A DNA stretch of 64,000 bases, from contig JAENRP010000133.1 of NCBI GenBank assembly GCA_024741835.1, positions 46,282 to 110,281 of the forward strand, in the 5' to 3' direction. Every line of letters begins with the position of its first letter. The stretch's first letter is position 1. This stretch comes from Diplocarpon mali (taxonomy: Eukaryota > Ascomycota > Leotiomycetes > Helotiales > Drepanopezizaceae). The notes beneath the pieces were generated by a model. It had not been told where the DNA came from and did no database searches. It worked only from the letters and a program-made list of their open reading frames with translations. A program made the translations under genes and the position numbers. Shown here one piece after another: positions 11,533-24,960 of the stretch.

Positions 11533-13560
11533 CCTATATACTATACCTTAGCCTTCTTTAAAAGAGGCTCTAAGATAATATTAATATTAAACCTATCTAT
11601 AAGTACTATATTCCTAAGCTCTAAGTCTCTTTTATTAGTAAGAACCCCTTTTATCAGACGTATACTCCTTCCCCTTATTAATAGACTTAAGCTCCCTGCC
11701 TTTATATAGTCCTAAGGATATGCGATTTTTAATAATCTAAGAACTAAAAGCTCCTTTCGATTAATAAGGTGCGTTATAGCGCAGTTATCAAGTAGGGTTA
11801 TATTTAAAAGAGCGTAGGGAGCTCTAAGGGTAGAGTATATTCCTGGGGTAAAGTCTTTAAAGAGAGTTAGATCTAAAAGGGCGGCTATAATCTTAGATTT
11901 GCTGCTCTTTAAAGCTTTAGCAAATGTTTTTTCCTTAAATTGATCTATAAGAGCGTATTTAATATAAGAGAGCTTAGCTTAAAGCTCTCTCTATTTTAAG
12001 GAAGTAAGGTTTTTATACATTCTTTTAACCTTATTATAGCTAGGAAGGTTTCGAAGTGTATCTTCCTTAGCGCTAGTTAAAGCGTATTTCAGCCTATTAC
12101 ACTCCTTTAGGTTCTAAAAGTGATTTTTAACCTAAGGGCAAGGGCACTTTTTAACGCTCTCTTTAATAGTCTTCTTTGCCTTGCCTTTACTTAATGCTCT
12201 TAGATTAGTATAATCGCCTACTCCTTTAAGCGAGGCGTATACTCTAAGGGTTGCCTTTAATAAAGAGCTTGCGAGGCTTCGCTCTATTAAGCTTAAGAAC
12301 TAATTAATATAATAGACTATATCTTTTCTATGCTTTAAGCTTAGCTTATTATCTTTAATAAGCTTTGCCTAAGTCTACTAGGACTAAGTAGGAGCCTAGT
12401 AGTAAATCGACTATAGAAACTTTATAATTGTAAGGGAGCTTTGAACCTTTAGGATTCTATAAGTTCGAGCTTCCTAGTAGATCTCCTTAAAGCTAGTAAG
12501 CTAGGTCTTCGGGTCCACTTTACTACTCCTTATTTCAAAGAGTATATTATTATAATCTTCTTAAATTGACTCTATTATACTAACCTTAGAAGGGGCTAGT
12601 TCCTTGCGCAAGTGCTTTATGATCTATTAAATTAACAGTTTCCCCGCTTCCTTATAGTTATATTACATTACTTAAAGTAACGTAGGGTATACTATCTTAG
12701 TAATCCAATAGTATAACTGAGTATAAGAGCTCCTATTCCTTTTCTACATTTCTACTATAAGATTATATTACGTTACTGCTATTTTATACTCTAGCTCTAC
12801 GTCTTTAGCTATTATCTTCGCAGGTAGTAGTAGAGCTGGTGTTTATTAATCAGTAGCTTCCTACTATTAGTATAACTTATAGTAGCTTTATAATATTCTT
12901 TAGTCCTATCTTTCTACAATTTTTTCAAGCTGCGGCAGTTCTATTTCTAGATCCAGTAGATATAGAGCTTTATTCTTATAAAGTAGAGCTTGATTTCCTA
13001 TCTCTATAGTATATAATTTAAAGTTATTAACCTATCTTAACTTCTTTATATACTTCTAAAGCTGCAGAAATTCGGCCTGAAACTCTAGCTTAGCATACCA
13101 AATGCGCTATGACTTCCTATCCTAGAGTATAACTCTACTAAAGCTAAGCTCTTAAGCTTCTTTTTACTAGTATTCACTTATATTAACTGGGATAGTAAGG
13201 AGTATAGGTTCTATTAGTTAGCTGGGAGCGTTATAACGTCGAATCTGATTGTATAACGCGTATAGGCGAGGGAGAATGGATGAAAAATAGTAGTAAAACC
13301 TCTTTAAGAAGTCTCTAAATATAGTAGATTTTTGATCGTTTGCTCCTAAGAGTCGCGAATAGTACTGATAACTATCGTGCTATATTTAGAGGTAGATTCT
13401 CAGTAGTGGCAGAAGCTTGTAAAATTCTACTCTAACTGTATACCTGAGCTCCCTTTATAGAAGTGCTCTATGGCCACTTCAGGGGTACATTACATAAGCC
13501 AGTCCTCAAAGGCCTCAGCGCCTAAGGCTCCTTATAGCGCAACACACTAGTATTAAATCT
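11533..13560 (-). pseudogene. Copia relic G, 5' part: pre-integrase, protease and gag region
   Basis: This continues relic G after the copia-alpha 2 insertion. Minus-strand reading through stops gives long charged, Lys/Leu/Glu-rich stretches. From about 13130 down to 12940 it reads WYAKLEFQAEFLQL-KYIKKLR, then NQALLYKNKALYLLDLE, which I take to be Gag-like alpha-helical sequence. No LTR or primer-binding site for G was found, so the right edge is a guess. Part of it (about 12850-13560) keeps many more TG and CA dinucleotides than its surroundings. Assignment to Gag rests on position and composition only. Confidence 0.5.
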
Positions 13561-14450
13561 TTCTATAAACTAAGCTTAGTTCGCGTCCGATTTTAAAGTT
13601 TTATTAGCTTGCAAATTCGGTATACTAAGCGATCCTTTAGTACTTAGATCTTCTATTTTAAGGTTAAGACCTTATACAAGCCCCTTAATTTCTCTAGCCT
13701 TAAATGCGCGAATCTTCTATACATTAGCTAATACCTTAATAGGCTTTCGGCTTCTAATAGCTTTAATAGCTATTAGTACGCAGATTCCTATGCAGGAGGC
13801 AAGCTGCCCTCGTTCCTAAGGTCATCCTATACAGCTATACCATATGCGATATAAGGGGTTTCGTATATATTTCGGACGGCTGTTTAACTAAGAGACCTTA
13901 GAAGGATATCTATATACGGCTAAGAGGGACTATAGGAGGGAGGATATTCATAGGTATAAAGGTACTATCTCAGTTATATAAAGATAGATAGATATTATAA
14001 TAGATTCTTTTTAATAATAAGTACTTAACTATATTTATATAAATATTAATTACTAGTATAGAACCTATACTAATTAGTAGTAGCACCTTTACTATAGATA
14101 GTAAGGTTATTAAACTGAAGAATTCTTTCTTGATTTAAGGAGTACTTGATTGTATTTCCGGCTTACTTTAAATACTAACCTAAATGTATAAAGTAATATT
14201 AGTTACTATTAGAGGGGAAAAGGCGAAAGGTACGCGAATTAAGCTAGAGTTATTACTTTAAAGGTAGATACTATCCTCTTTTACTTGCGTTCTATTACGC
14301 ATTATAATTAAGGTAAAACCGGAGTGCAATTAGTATCGTAACTATAATTAGATAATAGCGTAATAATACGTAAAATATAATTATATCGGACTTCTTTCGG
14401 ACCCTATTAGGGCGTAGAGCAATATCTGGATAATATTAGAAAATGACTAA
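13561..14450. other. Unassigned AT-rich sequence between relics G and F
   Basis: I see no recognisable gene or paired repeat in this stretch. It should contain the 5' ends of G (minus strand) and F (plus strand), perhaps their LTRs, but I found no matching partner for either elsewhere in the window. It is RIP-like in composition. Confidence 0.4.
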
Positions 14451-14652
14451 GGGGAGACTATTAATACTACTTAATCTAAGGCAACCCTAGATACTAAGGA
14501 ACCTTAAAAGGAATACAAGACCTTAGGAGGATCAACCTAGCGAAAAGGCCCTTGGATTAAAAGACCTTTACACAGAGAACTTCCGAAAGATACTATAAGA
14601 CAGCAAAAGGAGAGGGTTATACCTCGCTAAGGACTTTTAAAAGGAGTTCTAA
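14451..14652 (+). pseudogene. Copia relic F, fragment a (gag start)
   Basis: This is the piece of copia F left of gypsy A. Reading through stops gives a charged helix that continues in frame after removal of gypsy A and one TSD copy. The join at 14652/36262 reads DF-KEF-D-IVGDFKSLDKDV. That continuity supports both the element identity and the insertion boundary. The start of Gag is not resolved. Confidence 0.6.
14648..14652. repeat. TSD tctaa, left of gypsy A
   Basis: tctaa precedes the gypsy A LTR and recurs at 36257-36261 directly after the far LTR, 21.6 kb away. Confidence 0.92.
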
Positions 14653-14893
14653 TATTACGGCCGCATTACGTGCACGGTCATATCACGTGTCGAAGTCAGG
14701 TGCACGCTAAGGTAGCGAGGTGGCTGGATCACGTGTATGCTAGTAAAGCACCTGTACTTATTCTAAAGGAGCTTTACTAAAGACTCTTTCTTCTTTATCT
14801 TTTCTTCTTTATTATATAGCGTACCTCTTAAGGTAATACAGTTAGTATTACTCGATTATCGCCCCTTTATACGCTTTAAAGCAAGTTATAATA
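14653..14893 (+). repeat. Gypsy A 5' LTR (241 bp)
   Basis: It starts tattacggcc (RIPed TGTTACGGCC) and ends gttataata. The 3' copy keeps the ends TATTACAGC and CGTAACA, so the original termini were TGTTAC and GTAACA. Confidence 0.94.
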
Positions 14894-15900
14894 TAAGAAA
14901 AGATCAACTCAACTTTTGCTAAGAAGCTTAATATCTACCCCTTTTAGAATTATCACTTCGAACTGCCTTAAGTAACTCGATCTCGATTCTCTTACTATAA
15001 ACTGCCTTAAGCAACTCGTATATAGCGCTTAGATCTTACTAATTTAGTTTTTAAAGAAAGCTAAATAACAACCTTCGAATATAAGATTAGCTCGTTTTTT
15101 CGACCCTTTACCTACTCTATTTTGCAAATGGAAATTCACCTTTAATTTTAATTCGAAAAGAAAAAAAAATTATTTACTATGCCTTCGCTTTGCTAGTATA
15201 GGCTATTGCCTAAAGCAGTATAATAACTTTTCTCTTCTTAACTCTCTCCTTCTCTTATAAATACTCTATACTATATCGACCTATATTTATCGATAACTCT
15301 CCTTTTACTCTTCGAAGCTCCTCACTCCTTTAAAACCCTTAAATACAACTCGACTCTTCGAAAAACCCTCTTTGCAAATAAGTTATCGACCTTCTTTATA
15401 CTTCCCGTCGACCTATACTTATCGACAATTCTCCTTATACTCTTTAAAGCTCCTTACTCCTTCCTTCGAAATACTTAAATACGAAACTAAGGGACTTATA
15501 CCTATATATACATATAAAGACTTAATTAGCTTTAATAGGTTATACTATACCGTTAGAGATTAGGTCAACTTTAGTAGAGTAATAAGCTTTAGATCCTCAG
15601 ACCCCACTTCCCCGGATTTGCACTATACCCTTAAACAACCTTATTACAACTCCTAATTAATGAAAAGACGTGATCCCGAAGTAAAACCTTCTTTCTTAAG
15701 ATCTATAAACTTATAATACCTTAATATATATTCTATTAAAAGGCTTTAAAAATATATATAGCTCTGCCTATACTAATCTTCCCCCTTTTAAATAGGTCAC
15801 TATTTAGTATTAGGTCCCTTTAGACTAAACTAGATAATATAAAAAGAGTTAATACTTATAACCTTTAATCTTATACCACTTAAGAGAAGTGAAAGGTTAA
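14894..15900 (+). other. Gypsy A leader between 5' LTR and gag
   Basis: This is about 1 kb of AT- and pyrimidine-rich sequence. A primer-binding site should begin at 14894 (taagaaaagatcaactcaac), but I cannot match it to a tRNA. A 63-codon frame at 15372-15563 has no recognisable domain. Two pentanucleotide-like echoes (cgacctatacttatcgac at 15410 and cgacctatatttatcgat at 15278) form an imperfect direct repeat. Confidence 0.45.
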
Positions 15901-17260
15901 CCGCACCTCTACTACTAGGCCTTACTACCACCAGTTCTCTAGGCTTTACTGCTACTAGTTCTTTAAGCCTTACTACCAACCCTAGTCCTAGAGATATTTC
16001 TCCTCCTAAGCCTACTTAAAAAGAAACTTCCCTTAATATAGATTCTACTCTTAAGCCTAGCTTATAAGTAGATTCTTAAAATACTCTATTGCTATCGATT
16101 GAAGTTAAAGAAGAAGATACGCTCTCCTTAACGATATCTACCTTTACTATATCGGCCCCTCTCTTCTCAGCTACTTAGCAGGCTGAAATCGCAAACCTTA
16201 TTAGCGCTATTATAGCCGCTACTCTTTAAAATAATACTACTACCCCTTCTTCCTTAAGTATTAGCCTTTAAAATACTCAGTCCTTTACCGCCAACTTACT
16301 ACCTCCCTTAGACTATTACCTCTTAATCATCCGACATTTAATCCTAGCTATCGACTCTTATCAGATTAAGTACCTTTAAACCCATTTTAGCAACTATTAG
16401 GGTAAAATCACCTATAACGCTTAAAAGATAATTATAAAGGTATTTATTTAAAAGTAATTAAGCAACTTCACTTTAAAAGAAGACTAAATCACTATCTACT
16501 TTAAGTATATAATAGGTAAAGCTTAAAACCTAATCCTATAATATATAGATCCTATCTTTACTAATAAGTTTATATGCGCTATTAATATCCTTAAGGTCTT
16601 AGATTAAAGGTTCTTTAATTATAATTATATTTAATTCGCTAAGCTTAAATATAATAGGCTAACTATAGGTTTAATATTATATTATAAGTTCCGATTTAAG
16701 TTTATTACCCTTACTATAGCTAGTAAGATCGATTAGTCTTACTAGTTCGATAATATTTATAAAAAGGTCTCCTTAGCCTTAAAGAATAACCTTTAAGTAG
16801 AGAAGTATAAAATAAATAATGATTATACTACTTTAAATAAGTTCTTAACTATTGCGGACCGCAAGGCCTATAATATTAAATAAAAAGAAGCCTATAACGC
16901 TTGATAAGTCGCCCTTACTATCGCATTCTCTCCTTTAAAAGACCGCGTCCCTAGCATATTAAAAAGGGAGTTATAAAGACCTATAGCTATAGCTACCTCC
17001 CTAGCTCCCTGCACTTATTTCCCCTCGCCAGCGGCCTACTAAGAAGGGTCTGCTAGCCTAAAGCCGTCGTCTGGTCTCTACTATAATTACAAAGCCCTTA
17101 GTTATCATATAATAAACTGCCTTAAGCTAAAGAAGCAAGGCAAGTTTATAATAGCTAAAGTTGAAATAGAAAACGACTTACTATTAGGAAACTGCTAAGC
17201 TATAGTAAAGACTCCTACTATAGTATAGGTTATAATTTATAAAAAGACTTAGATTTTGAT
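15901..17260 (+). pseudogene. Gypsy A gag with zinc knuckle (RIP-inactivated)
   Basis: Read through stops, this gives a Ser/Thr/Pro-rich N-terminus followed by a helical capsid-like region. Near 17079-17120 is YYNYKALSYHIINC, a CCHC zinc knuckle with its first two cysteines turned to tyrosine and a Gly to Ser. Each change is a single G-to-A step. The knuckle would bind element RNA during packaging. It lies upstream of the protease and RT region of the same element. Confidence 0.7.
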
Positions 17261-17835
17261 TCCTACCTATTAATAGGCGGCTGCTAGTTCTTAATTCTTA
17301 TAAAACTAGCTTAAAATGGATTATTTATTAAAATAGTTACCTATATTAATAGTAGAGCTAATATTTTTAATATTATTAAGACGTCTCTAATATACTAGCT
17401 CTCTTAAAGACTTAAGGTAAAGTTTATTAAACTGCTTAAACCAATTACCCCTATTAGCTATAATAGCCTTAAGAGAAAAACTATTCGATTTACTATCTTA
17501 CTTACCTTTATAATCGATAGGCGATAAATAAACTTCCCTTTCCTAATTATAAGCTTAAGAGCAACTAATATTTTAATTAATAGGAAGTTCCTAAAGCACT
17601 ATAACTTTAAATAATCCTATAGAAAGGGGAAAAATAGTATCTCTTAGCCTAAGGATATGCCTATTATCTCTTACTTTAATCGATATATATTAATCGATCT
17701 CTTATAGCTAATAAAACCCTTAATAGCCTAATAAGACGTCGATCGTTAAGCAGCTATAATAGATGCTAAGGATAAAGACCTAAAAATAGCCTAAGCCTAG
17801 CTCTCTATACTAATAAGTAGTAACGCCTCGAATTC

Positions 17836-17905
17836 CACTCCTAGGCCTGGCTTATAAGTGAAAACTGCGAACTCGAATTCCACTCCTAGGCCTAGCTTAC
17901 AAATG
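17836..17905 (+). repeat. 45-bp-period palindromic module array, gypsy A site 1 (2 units)
   Basis: Two 25-bp cores start at 17836 and 17881, exactly 45 bp apart. Each consists of an arm CACTCCTAGGCC, one central base and an arm like GGCCTACAAGTG. The arms are inverted repeats at 10 of 12 positions in the best-preserved copy (26694). In the element's frame the core reads NSTPRPGL(Q)V. It lies in the linker between protease and reverse transcriptase. The 20-bp spacer (aaaactgcgaactcgaatt) differs from that at site 2. Confidence 0.8.
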
Positions 17906-18965
17906 GCCTCTTATAGACCTAGGGATAGCAGTTTCTTTAAAGACTTAAAAAGAGATCTGAACTATATAAAGAAGGCCTTGCTAAGAGTACTAGACCCTTT
18001 GCTCCCTCTTTTAATAAAGAGAAACGCCCCTTTGAAAACGGCTTATTAAATCAACCTAATCTTAGCCTTAGCAATCGGCGCCCTTTACTACCGCTTTATA
18101 ACTAAGGTAAGATAAGCTATATAAACTTAAGAACTAGCGCTTAAAGGGTTTATATTTATAAGCTCTATTTATAATTTAAATTAAGAAATCAATCGCTAAG
18201 AAATCAATTGCTAAGAATCGGTTAGGTAAGCTGAAATTAGCTCCCTTAGCCTTAGTTCGGCGCTGTAAGCTAAGTATAAGAGCAATGATAAGCTAATAGA
18301 TTAGAAGCTCCTGCCTTAATACACTAAGTTTAAAAACGTCTTTAGTCGCTAGGCCTTTGATTAGCTATTGTAAACTAGGCTAAGGGTAGATTATAAAATC
18401 GAACTAATAGGCGAGAACAATTTAATAATCGAACCCCTTTACCGCCTTACTAATAAATAGCTCTTAAAGGTCAAGAGCTATATTCTTAAGAACTTACACA
18501 AAGGATTTATTAAAGCTTTAAGTTCCTTTTAAATAGCCCTAATCCTCTTTATTAAAAAAGCTAATAGCTCCTTATATCTATATATTAATTATCGGAAACT
18601 AAACGCCTTAATAAAGAAAGACCCCTACCTAATTCCACTTATTAATAAGATAATAGTATATATATCGAAAGCTTATGTTTTTATAAAAATCGATATATAA
18701 TAAGCCTTCTACTATATTTATATATTAGCTAACACTAAGGACCTAACTACCTTCCGCACGCATTATAGGACCTATAAATATAAGGTTTTGCTATTCGGGC
18801 TAATAAATAGGCCTATTACCTTTTAAAGGTTTATTAATAATATTCTCTTTAACTACTTTAACAATTTCTACTCTACTTACTTAAATAATATTCTAATCTA
18901 CTTAGAAAACTCCCTTAATTATAAGATTCATATTAAGAAGATCTTAGGAATTCTCTAATGCTATA

Positions 18966-18970
18966 GCCTT
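18966..18970. repeat. TSD gcctt, left of gypsy B
   Basis: gcctt directly precedes the gypsy B LTR and recurs at 25329-25333 after the other LTR. Confidence 0.92.
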
Positions 18971-19262
18971 TGTGACGGATTATTACTATATGTGGGTTCG
19001 TACCTAGTTCGTACCTAGTTCGGCTACGGCTTAGCGCAATCTTAGTATAGGCTATGAATCAGGTTACTCCTAGTTGGCATCCGGTTCGGCTCCCCTTAAG
19101 CGAATGACCCTCTTTTCTTTATATATATATACTATGCCCTTCCACTCCTTTAAGGCTCTATAGTTATTAATTTTAAGTTATTATTAAGATATTCTATTAG
19201 TATTGCTATATGATTTATATATATATCGGTGCTAAGCAGAGGTTATACTCTTAGTTATTATA
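18971..19262 (+). repeat. Gypsy B 5' LTR (292 bp)
   Basis: It starts TGTGACGG and ends agttattata (RIPed CGTCACA, as kept in the 3' copy). TGTGACGG and CGTCACA are near-inverted termini. A short tandem duplication, ggttcgtacctagttcgtacctagttcgg-like, lies at 19003-19022. Confidence 0.94.
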
Positions 19263-22030
19263 TTATTAACAACTCCTTTGCTTCGCTAGAGATAGCATTA
19301 TAATATCTATTTATATTATTCCTAATAGTCGACCGAAACCCTAATAAGTACAATAATATACTAGAAGACTTATACTAAGCTCTTGCTATAAGCTTAAAGA
19401 ATAGTTCCCCTTATCACTCGGTCTTCTAAGACCCTTTGCTCTCCCTTCCTTTAAAGAGGTGCTAGTATTACCTTTAGTACCTTTCCTGCTAATTCCCTAC
19501 TAGCTAATAACAATAGCCTTAAAGTTACTATATTATAAGCTGAATTGGATTCCTTATAAGTTCGACTTGCATTTATATTAAAAGAGTATAATAGGTATAA
19601 TTGTAAGCTGAATTCTATATATTAACAATTGATCGATTAAGAAAGAGATTTAGATGACCTTTGAAACGCTTTTAAAGGCATCCTTAGATTAATTAAGAAA
19701 ATACTAGCATTAGAATAAAACCCCTTCGGTTTACCTACGCGCCTTTAGCGCTTTATAGACTTCGACCTACTTCCTTCTATTTCCTCTACTGCGCATAGTA
19801 AGCGATGTAATAATTAAAACGATCCTTCTTTTGCTTCCTTTAACTAATATACTACTAATTCGCCTTTAGCTTAGCAGCTAAACCTCCCTTATATTTATAA
19901 TATACTAAATCTCACTTAGAAACTTTCTAATGGCTATAATTACTATATTAAATACTAAGAGACTTATATACTTAATAATTTAAAGCTTTACTACTCTTAC
20001 TTCTATAAGGAATAGGCCTGGCTTAATTATATTTTAGATTAGACTAAGGGTATAGCTAAAGATTAGCTGACCCTTTAAGTACTTAATAAGGACGCCTGAA
20101 TCACTGCCGAAACCCTAGTAAGTCAACTTGCTAAGTTCTTAGCTAACCTAGCAGAATACAAAGAAGCTAAGATCGAGTTTACTACCCTTTATATAAAGGC
20201 TAATAAGTCTTTTTAGGAATTCTACCTTAAGTTCTTAAGACTAGCTGCTATAGTAGAAATTGATAATAATAACCGACTCTATAAAGCCCTTTAAGAAAAG
20301 ATACTAAAACGACTTCGAACCCCCCTTATATAAAAGTAGCATAAGACTAGGACGTTGGATAAGTAGGTTACTACTATCTAATAAAAAGACGTCGGATAGC
20401 GCGCTAAAAGGATGCTATATAGTTAGATATAATATAAAGATAGATTAGGCACTAAGGCTAAGCCTAATCTTAATAAGCCTACCTAATAAGGAGATAATAA
20501 TAAATCAACTCCCTTATTAAGAAACTTTTCTAAATCGTATTCGAATTGACCTTAGTATAGTACCCCTGCCCTTAGACTTACTAAGCCTAGATCTTCCTTA
20601 TTTCCTCTACGCTAGACCGATACCCTTAGCGCTCTCTCTCCTATAGCTGATCGAAAAAATTAGTTTGATAAGCGGCTGAAATCCCCCTCTATTACTCTTA
20701 GGTATTATAGCTCTTGCGTTAATAAGCTAGAGTATAATGGCTAAGGATAGAGTAGCAATAAAGAAGAGGACCTTAAGGCCGAATAAGATAATAGTAGCAT
20801 TCCCTTTCCTTTTCCGACTCTTAAAGGAAACGCCCCTGCTTAAGTAAAGCCTCCTTCTTAAGCGCACTTTATAATATATAATACTTCGATTTGAAAAACC
20901 TCCTTAATAGTAATTTGATAATAAAATAGATCCTACTTTTAAAGAATAGTATTTCTTATAAGGTATTAGTACTAATCAATATAAGCGCTAATAGGTATAC
21001 TTTAATTAATTTGATATTATTTAAATCTTTATCTTCTTTCTTTAAACCTTTGATTTAAATACTTTCTATACCCTTCCTAGTTAAGGGATATAATAGCTCT
21101 TAGGGTAGTACTATTACTTATTATATATTACTTAATCTTTATATCAATTAGCAAATTCAATCTTTTACTCCCTTTCTTATTACTAACCTTAGCAACTATA
21201 GAGTGATTTTAGGATAAGCTTAGCTTAAGGAGTATAAAGTTTCTATTAATTGTGCTTCTCACAAGCTGACCTAGCTTAATTCCTACCCGCTTATCGTCTC
21301 TTTCGCAAGGAATATTAAAATTACTAATATTAAATGATAAAACTTAGATCGATACTACTAATAAGATGCAATTTAATATAATACAGTATTAGAATAGTCC
21401 CTTTCTAAGTATAAAGCTCGACGCTAAGAAGCCCTTTCCTAACTCCCTCTTAAATTACCTCTTATTCTAATTAAATACTCTTTTACTAATTCTACCCCGA
21501 CTTTACCCTAATTTAAAGGTAATACCTTTTCTAAGGACTACTCTTATAATATATTAATTATAAAGCGAGAGCTTAATGCGATTGAGCCTAACTTAGCCCC
21601 CTTTCCTATTTCGACCTTAAAACGCACTTGCAAGTAGATAGCAAAGTGCAAAATTCCCCTTTTTTCTTTAAATATATATGTAATTTTAGCTTATGCTTTT
21701 TATATAATAGTTAAGAATTAGTAAGGCGTAGAGCTCTTTAGTACTTTATTTTATAAAATTGATTAATTGATTTAAGATAATTAAGAATATTAGACTTAAT
21801 AATGTACAACCGATTCCCTTTTAAACTAATACTATAATAAAGAGGTTTCGATAGCTATTTTAACTGCCTCCTTTAAATTAATTAAGAAACCGATTCCAGC
21901 TGCTTATAAAGAGTACTGCTATATATTCTCGAAAGCCGCTTCTAATGCGCTGCCGCCCTATCGCCTTTATAATTATAAAATCGAGCTTATAGCTAAATGT
22001 ACTTAAAAGGCCCTTTAATACTCCCCTTTA
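19263..22030 (+). pseudogene. Gypsy B gag and protease region (RIP-inactivated)
   Basis: After the LTR comes about 350 bp of leader (primer-binding site not assigned), then from about 19620 a helical Gag-like reading, with DWL/YLEF-type capsid stretches near 20150-20330. A charged segment near 20370-20880 follows. From about 20940 to 21300 the reading (SNISYKVLVLINISANRYT-like) fits a degenerate retropepsin, but no clear DTG/DSG is left. Assignment of the boundary between Gag and protease is uncertain. Confidence 0.55.
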
Positions 22031-24960
22031 TATAAGATGTCTATACCTAAGCTAGAAATAGTAAAGGCGTACCTTATTAATAACCTTAATAAGGGATTTA
22101 TTAAGGCCTCCTCTGCCCCTTATACTGCGCTAGTACTATTTGTAAAAAAGGCCAATAGCTCCTTACGATTCTATATTGACTATTATATGCTTAATAACCT
22201 TACTTATAAAGATCGATACCCCTTATCCTTAATTGATAAAACCCTAGCTCGATTAGCTAGCGCTTAGATTTTTATAAAGCTTAATATATAGTAGGCCTTC
22301 TACCAGATCTAGATAGACCCCGACTTTAAGGAACTTACTACCTTTAGAACTTGGTATAGCATATATAAGTATAAGGTGCTCCCTTTTAGCCTTACTAACG
22401 GCTTTGCAACCTATTAAAGGTATATGAATAATATCCTTTTTAATTACCTTAATGATTTTTATATAGCCTACTTAAATAATATCCTTATTTACTTTATTAA
22501 CTGACTCGACTATAAATCGCATATAAAATAGGTTCTTTAGCGATTATTAGATATAGGACTATAGGCCGACTTAAAGAAGTATAAGTTTAATATTATAGAA
22601 ACTAAGTACCTTGGCTTTATTATTACTACTAAAGGCGTTTGGGTTAACCTTAATAAGGTAGTAGTAGTAGAGAATTAGACCTACTCCTCTACTATAAAGG
22701 GTATTTAGTTATTCCTTAGTTTTTATAACTTTTATTATCATTTTATTTAAGATTATAATCTTATTACTGCCCTTTTAGTATACTTTATTAAGAATAATAT
22801 TCCCTTTTAATTTACCTTTAAATGCAAGCAGAGCTTCCTATAGCTATAAGAAGCTCTTACGTATACCCTAATCCTTTAGTATTATAAGTAAGACCTCTCC
22901 TATATGCTAGAAACTAATGCCTTTAATAGTATAGTTGCCTTTGTATTATCACAATAATATAGGTCCGAATAGCTCTTAGTTGCCTACTATAGTAAGACTA
23001 TAGCACTAGCTAAGCTGAACTATGCTATATATAATAAGGAGATGCTGGCTATTATTCGATTATTTGGCCATTTTAAAGCCGAGCTTGCAAGAGCACCTTA
23101 TTAAATTATAGTATATATAGACTATAAAGCACTTAAGTACTTTATAACTATTAAAAACCTCAGTTCTTAATAGGCCCGCTGGGCCGAGCTTCTCTCTAAA
23201 TATGACTTTACAATTACCTATTGACCTGGCTTTAAAAACCCTTTTACTAACGCCTTAACTTACTATATTAATAAGTTAAAGGATTAAAATATAATAAAAC
23301 GCAATAACTGCCTTATAATGCTATTATGCTAGGATTAGATTAACCCTTAAATCCTTTTTAAATAGCTTTATAAATAGATTACGGCTAAGAACCTAGTCTC
23401 TATTAAAGAAGTTTCGGCCTTCTCTTTTACTTTCTATATTATTAATTAAGTACTAGCTGTCAATCGATAATATAGGCCTTATTAGGTCTATTGCTAAGTA
23501 GCCTTTTAAAACGGGTCCGATATAGCCCCGACTAAGGCTAACCTTTGGATAATAGAAGGAGATTTGCTTCTCTACTAAGGTAAGCTAGTAGTACCTGATA
23601 TAGACTACTTTTATATATTACTTATATAGGAGGTTTATAATCAAATTGCTACTGCGCATTTAAGCGCGCGCAAGACCTACTAGCTTCTCTCCTTATAGTA
23701 CTACTAGCCGAATCTACGCTAATACGTCTCTTAGTACTATAAGAACTACTATACTTATAGATAAAGCAAAGTCTTTTATAATAAGAAACCTAGTTTACTC
23801 TAACCCTTTCTAGTACTAAGCCGACCTTAGGAGCATATTACTATAGATTATATGAGTTTTAATAAAGATAAATATAGCTATAATAATATTCTTATAATTA
23901 TTAATCAGTTTAATAAGTAGGCGATATTGATTCCTTACCAAAAGGCTACTGATTTACGCTAGCTAGCCTAACTCTATATATACTATATATATCGCTACTT
24001 TAATCCCCCTTTGATAATCACCTTAGACTAAGGCCCTTAATTCATTTCTAGCTTTTGGAAAGCTTTTACCTCTATTTTAGGTACGAAACTGACCCTTGGC
24101 TTAGCCTATTACCCTTAAACTAATAGCTAAATCGAAAACTATAATTAATACCTTACGCAATGCCTTTGCCCTTTTATTAGCTACTACTAAAACGATTAGA
24201 GCGAATTCTTGCCTATAATGGATTTCGCCTAGCTAATTTTCCTTTATGACTCTCTTAGTAGCTTATTGCTATTTGAAGTAGTATATAGGTATACTCTGCG
24301 TACTAATTAGGACTAGAAGCTTAATATATCTGATTTGGAGTCCCCTTTTTAGAAACTTAATTAATAAGACGCCCTTAAGTACTCTATAAGATATTATAAA
24401 GCTTGGACCCTTGCTAAATCTTATATCCTTAAGGCCTAGGAACGCATGCGAAATGCACCTAATACCTTTTGCTGCTTTGCTACTTTCGAAGTTAGCGATC
24501 TAATATACTTAGATATGCGTCCCTACCTTATAGATAGGCCTTTTAAAAAGCTTAGCTACCTTAAAGCTGGCCTATTTGAGATAGTAGAGAAAGTGTTTAA
24601 TTTATACTAACTAAAGCTACTTAACTTTATAAAGGTATATGATATCTTTTACCTAAGTCGCCTTTAAAGAGACCTTAGTACTCCTTTAGATGGTTAAGTA
24701 AATAAACCCCCTCCTACTATCAATATTATAAGAGAATAAGAATACAAAGTAGAGAGCCTGCTTACTATACGAAAGTAAGCTAGTACGCTTACGTACTGCG
24801 CCTTATAGGTTAGCCGCAATATTGATTTAAAATGGTACCTAGCCTCTAATTTTATATATGCGCCTTTTAAGCTTTGCGAATTTCATTTAGAAAATCCAGA
24901 CCTTTTAAGCCCGCCTGCGAGGCTTCCTAATTAGATATAGGCCTATACTAATAGTATAGA
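22031..24960 (+). pseudogene. Gypsy B pol: RT, RNase H, integrase, chromodomain
   Basis: A 76-codon fragment, 22037-22267, is still open and holds the RT signature NNLNKGFIKASSAP, LFVKKANSSLRFYIDY. The YLDD box is mutated to YLNNILIYFIN near 22468-22500. RNase H (TNAFNSIVAFVLS) lies near 22914-22955. The integrase HHCC-like region lies near 23640-23760, with its core from about 23830 (HITIDYMSFNKDKY) to 24200. A chromodomain begins near 24730 with EYKVESLL-IRK and ends with ASNFIYAPFKL-EFHLENP near 24840-24900. A chromodomain directs insertion to H3K9-methylated chromatin in this class. All domains carry multiple stops. Confidence 0.85.

Larger units (their letters stand above)
17261..18970 (+). 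pseudogene. Gypsy A protease region and N-terminal reverse transcriptase
   Basis: The RT part starts near 18360. LNKGFIKA-SSPF-IAL-LFIKKANSSLYLYINYRKLN lies near 18490-18600, the gypsy RT fingers motif. An AFYYIYI segment follows near 18700. YLNNILIYLEN, the mutated YLDD catalytic box, is near 18880-18912. The frame continues to 18970, where gypsy B splits RT, and resumes at 25334. A 63-codon open stretch (17858-18049) lies between protease and RT and carries the palindromic modules at 17836 and 17881. Confidence 0.8.

Noticed and set aside
13561..14450. 5' LTRs of relics F and G
   Set aside because: Expected here, but I found no repeat partner or primer-binding site, so none is called.
20000..20030. 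Another palindromic module in gypsy B (aggcctggctta)
   Set aside because: No CACTC or AAGTG arms are present.
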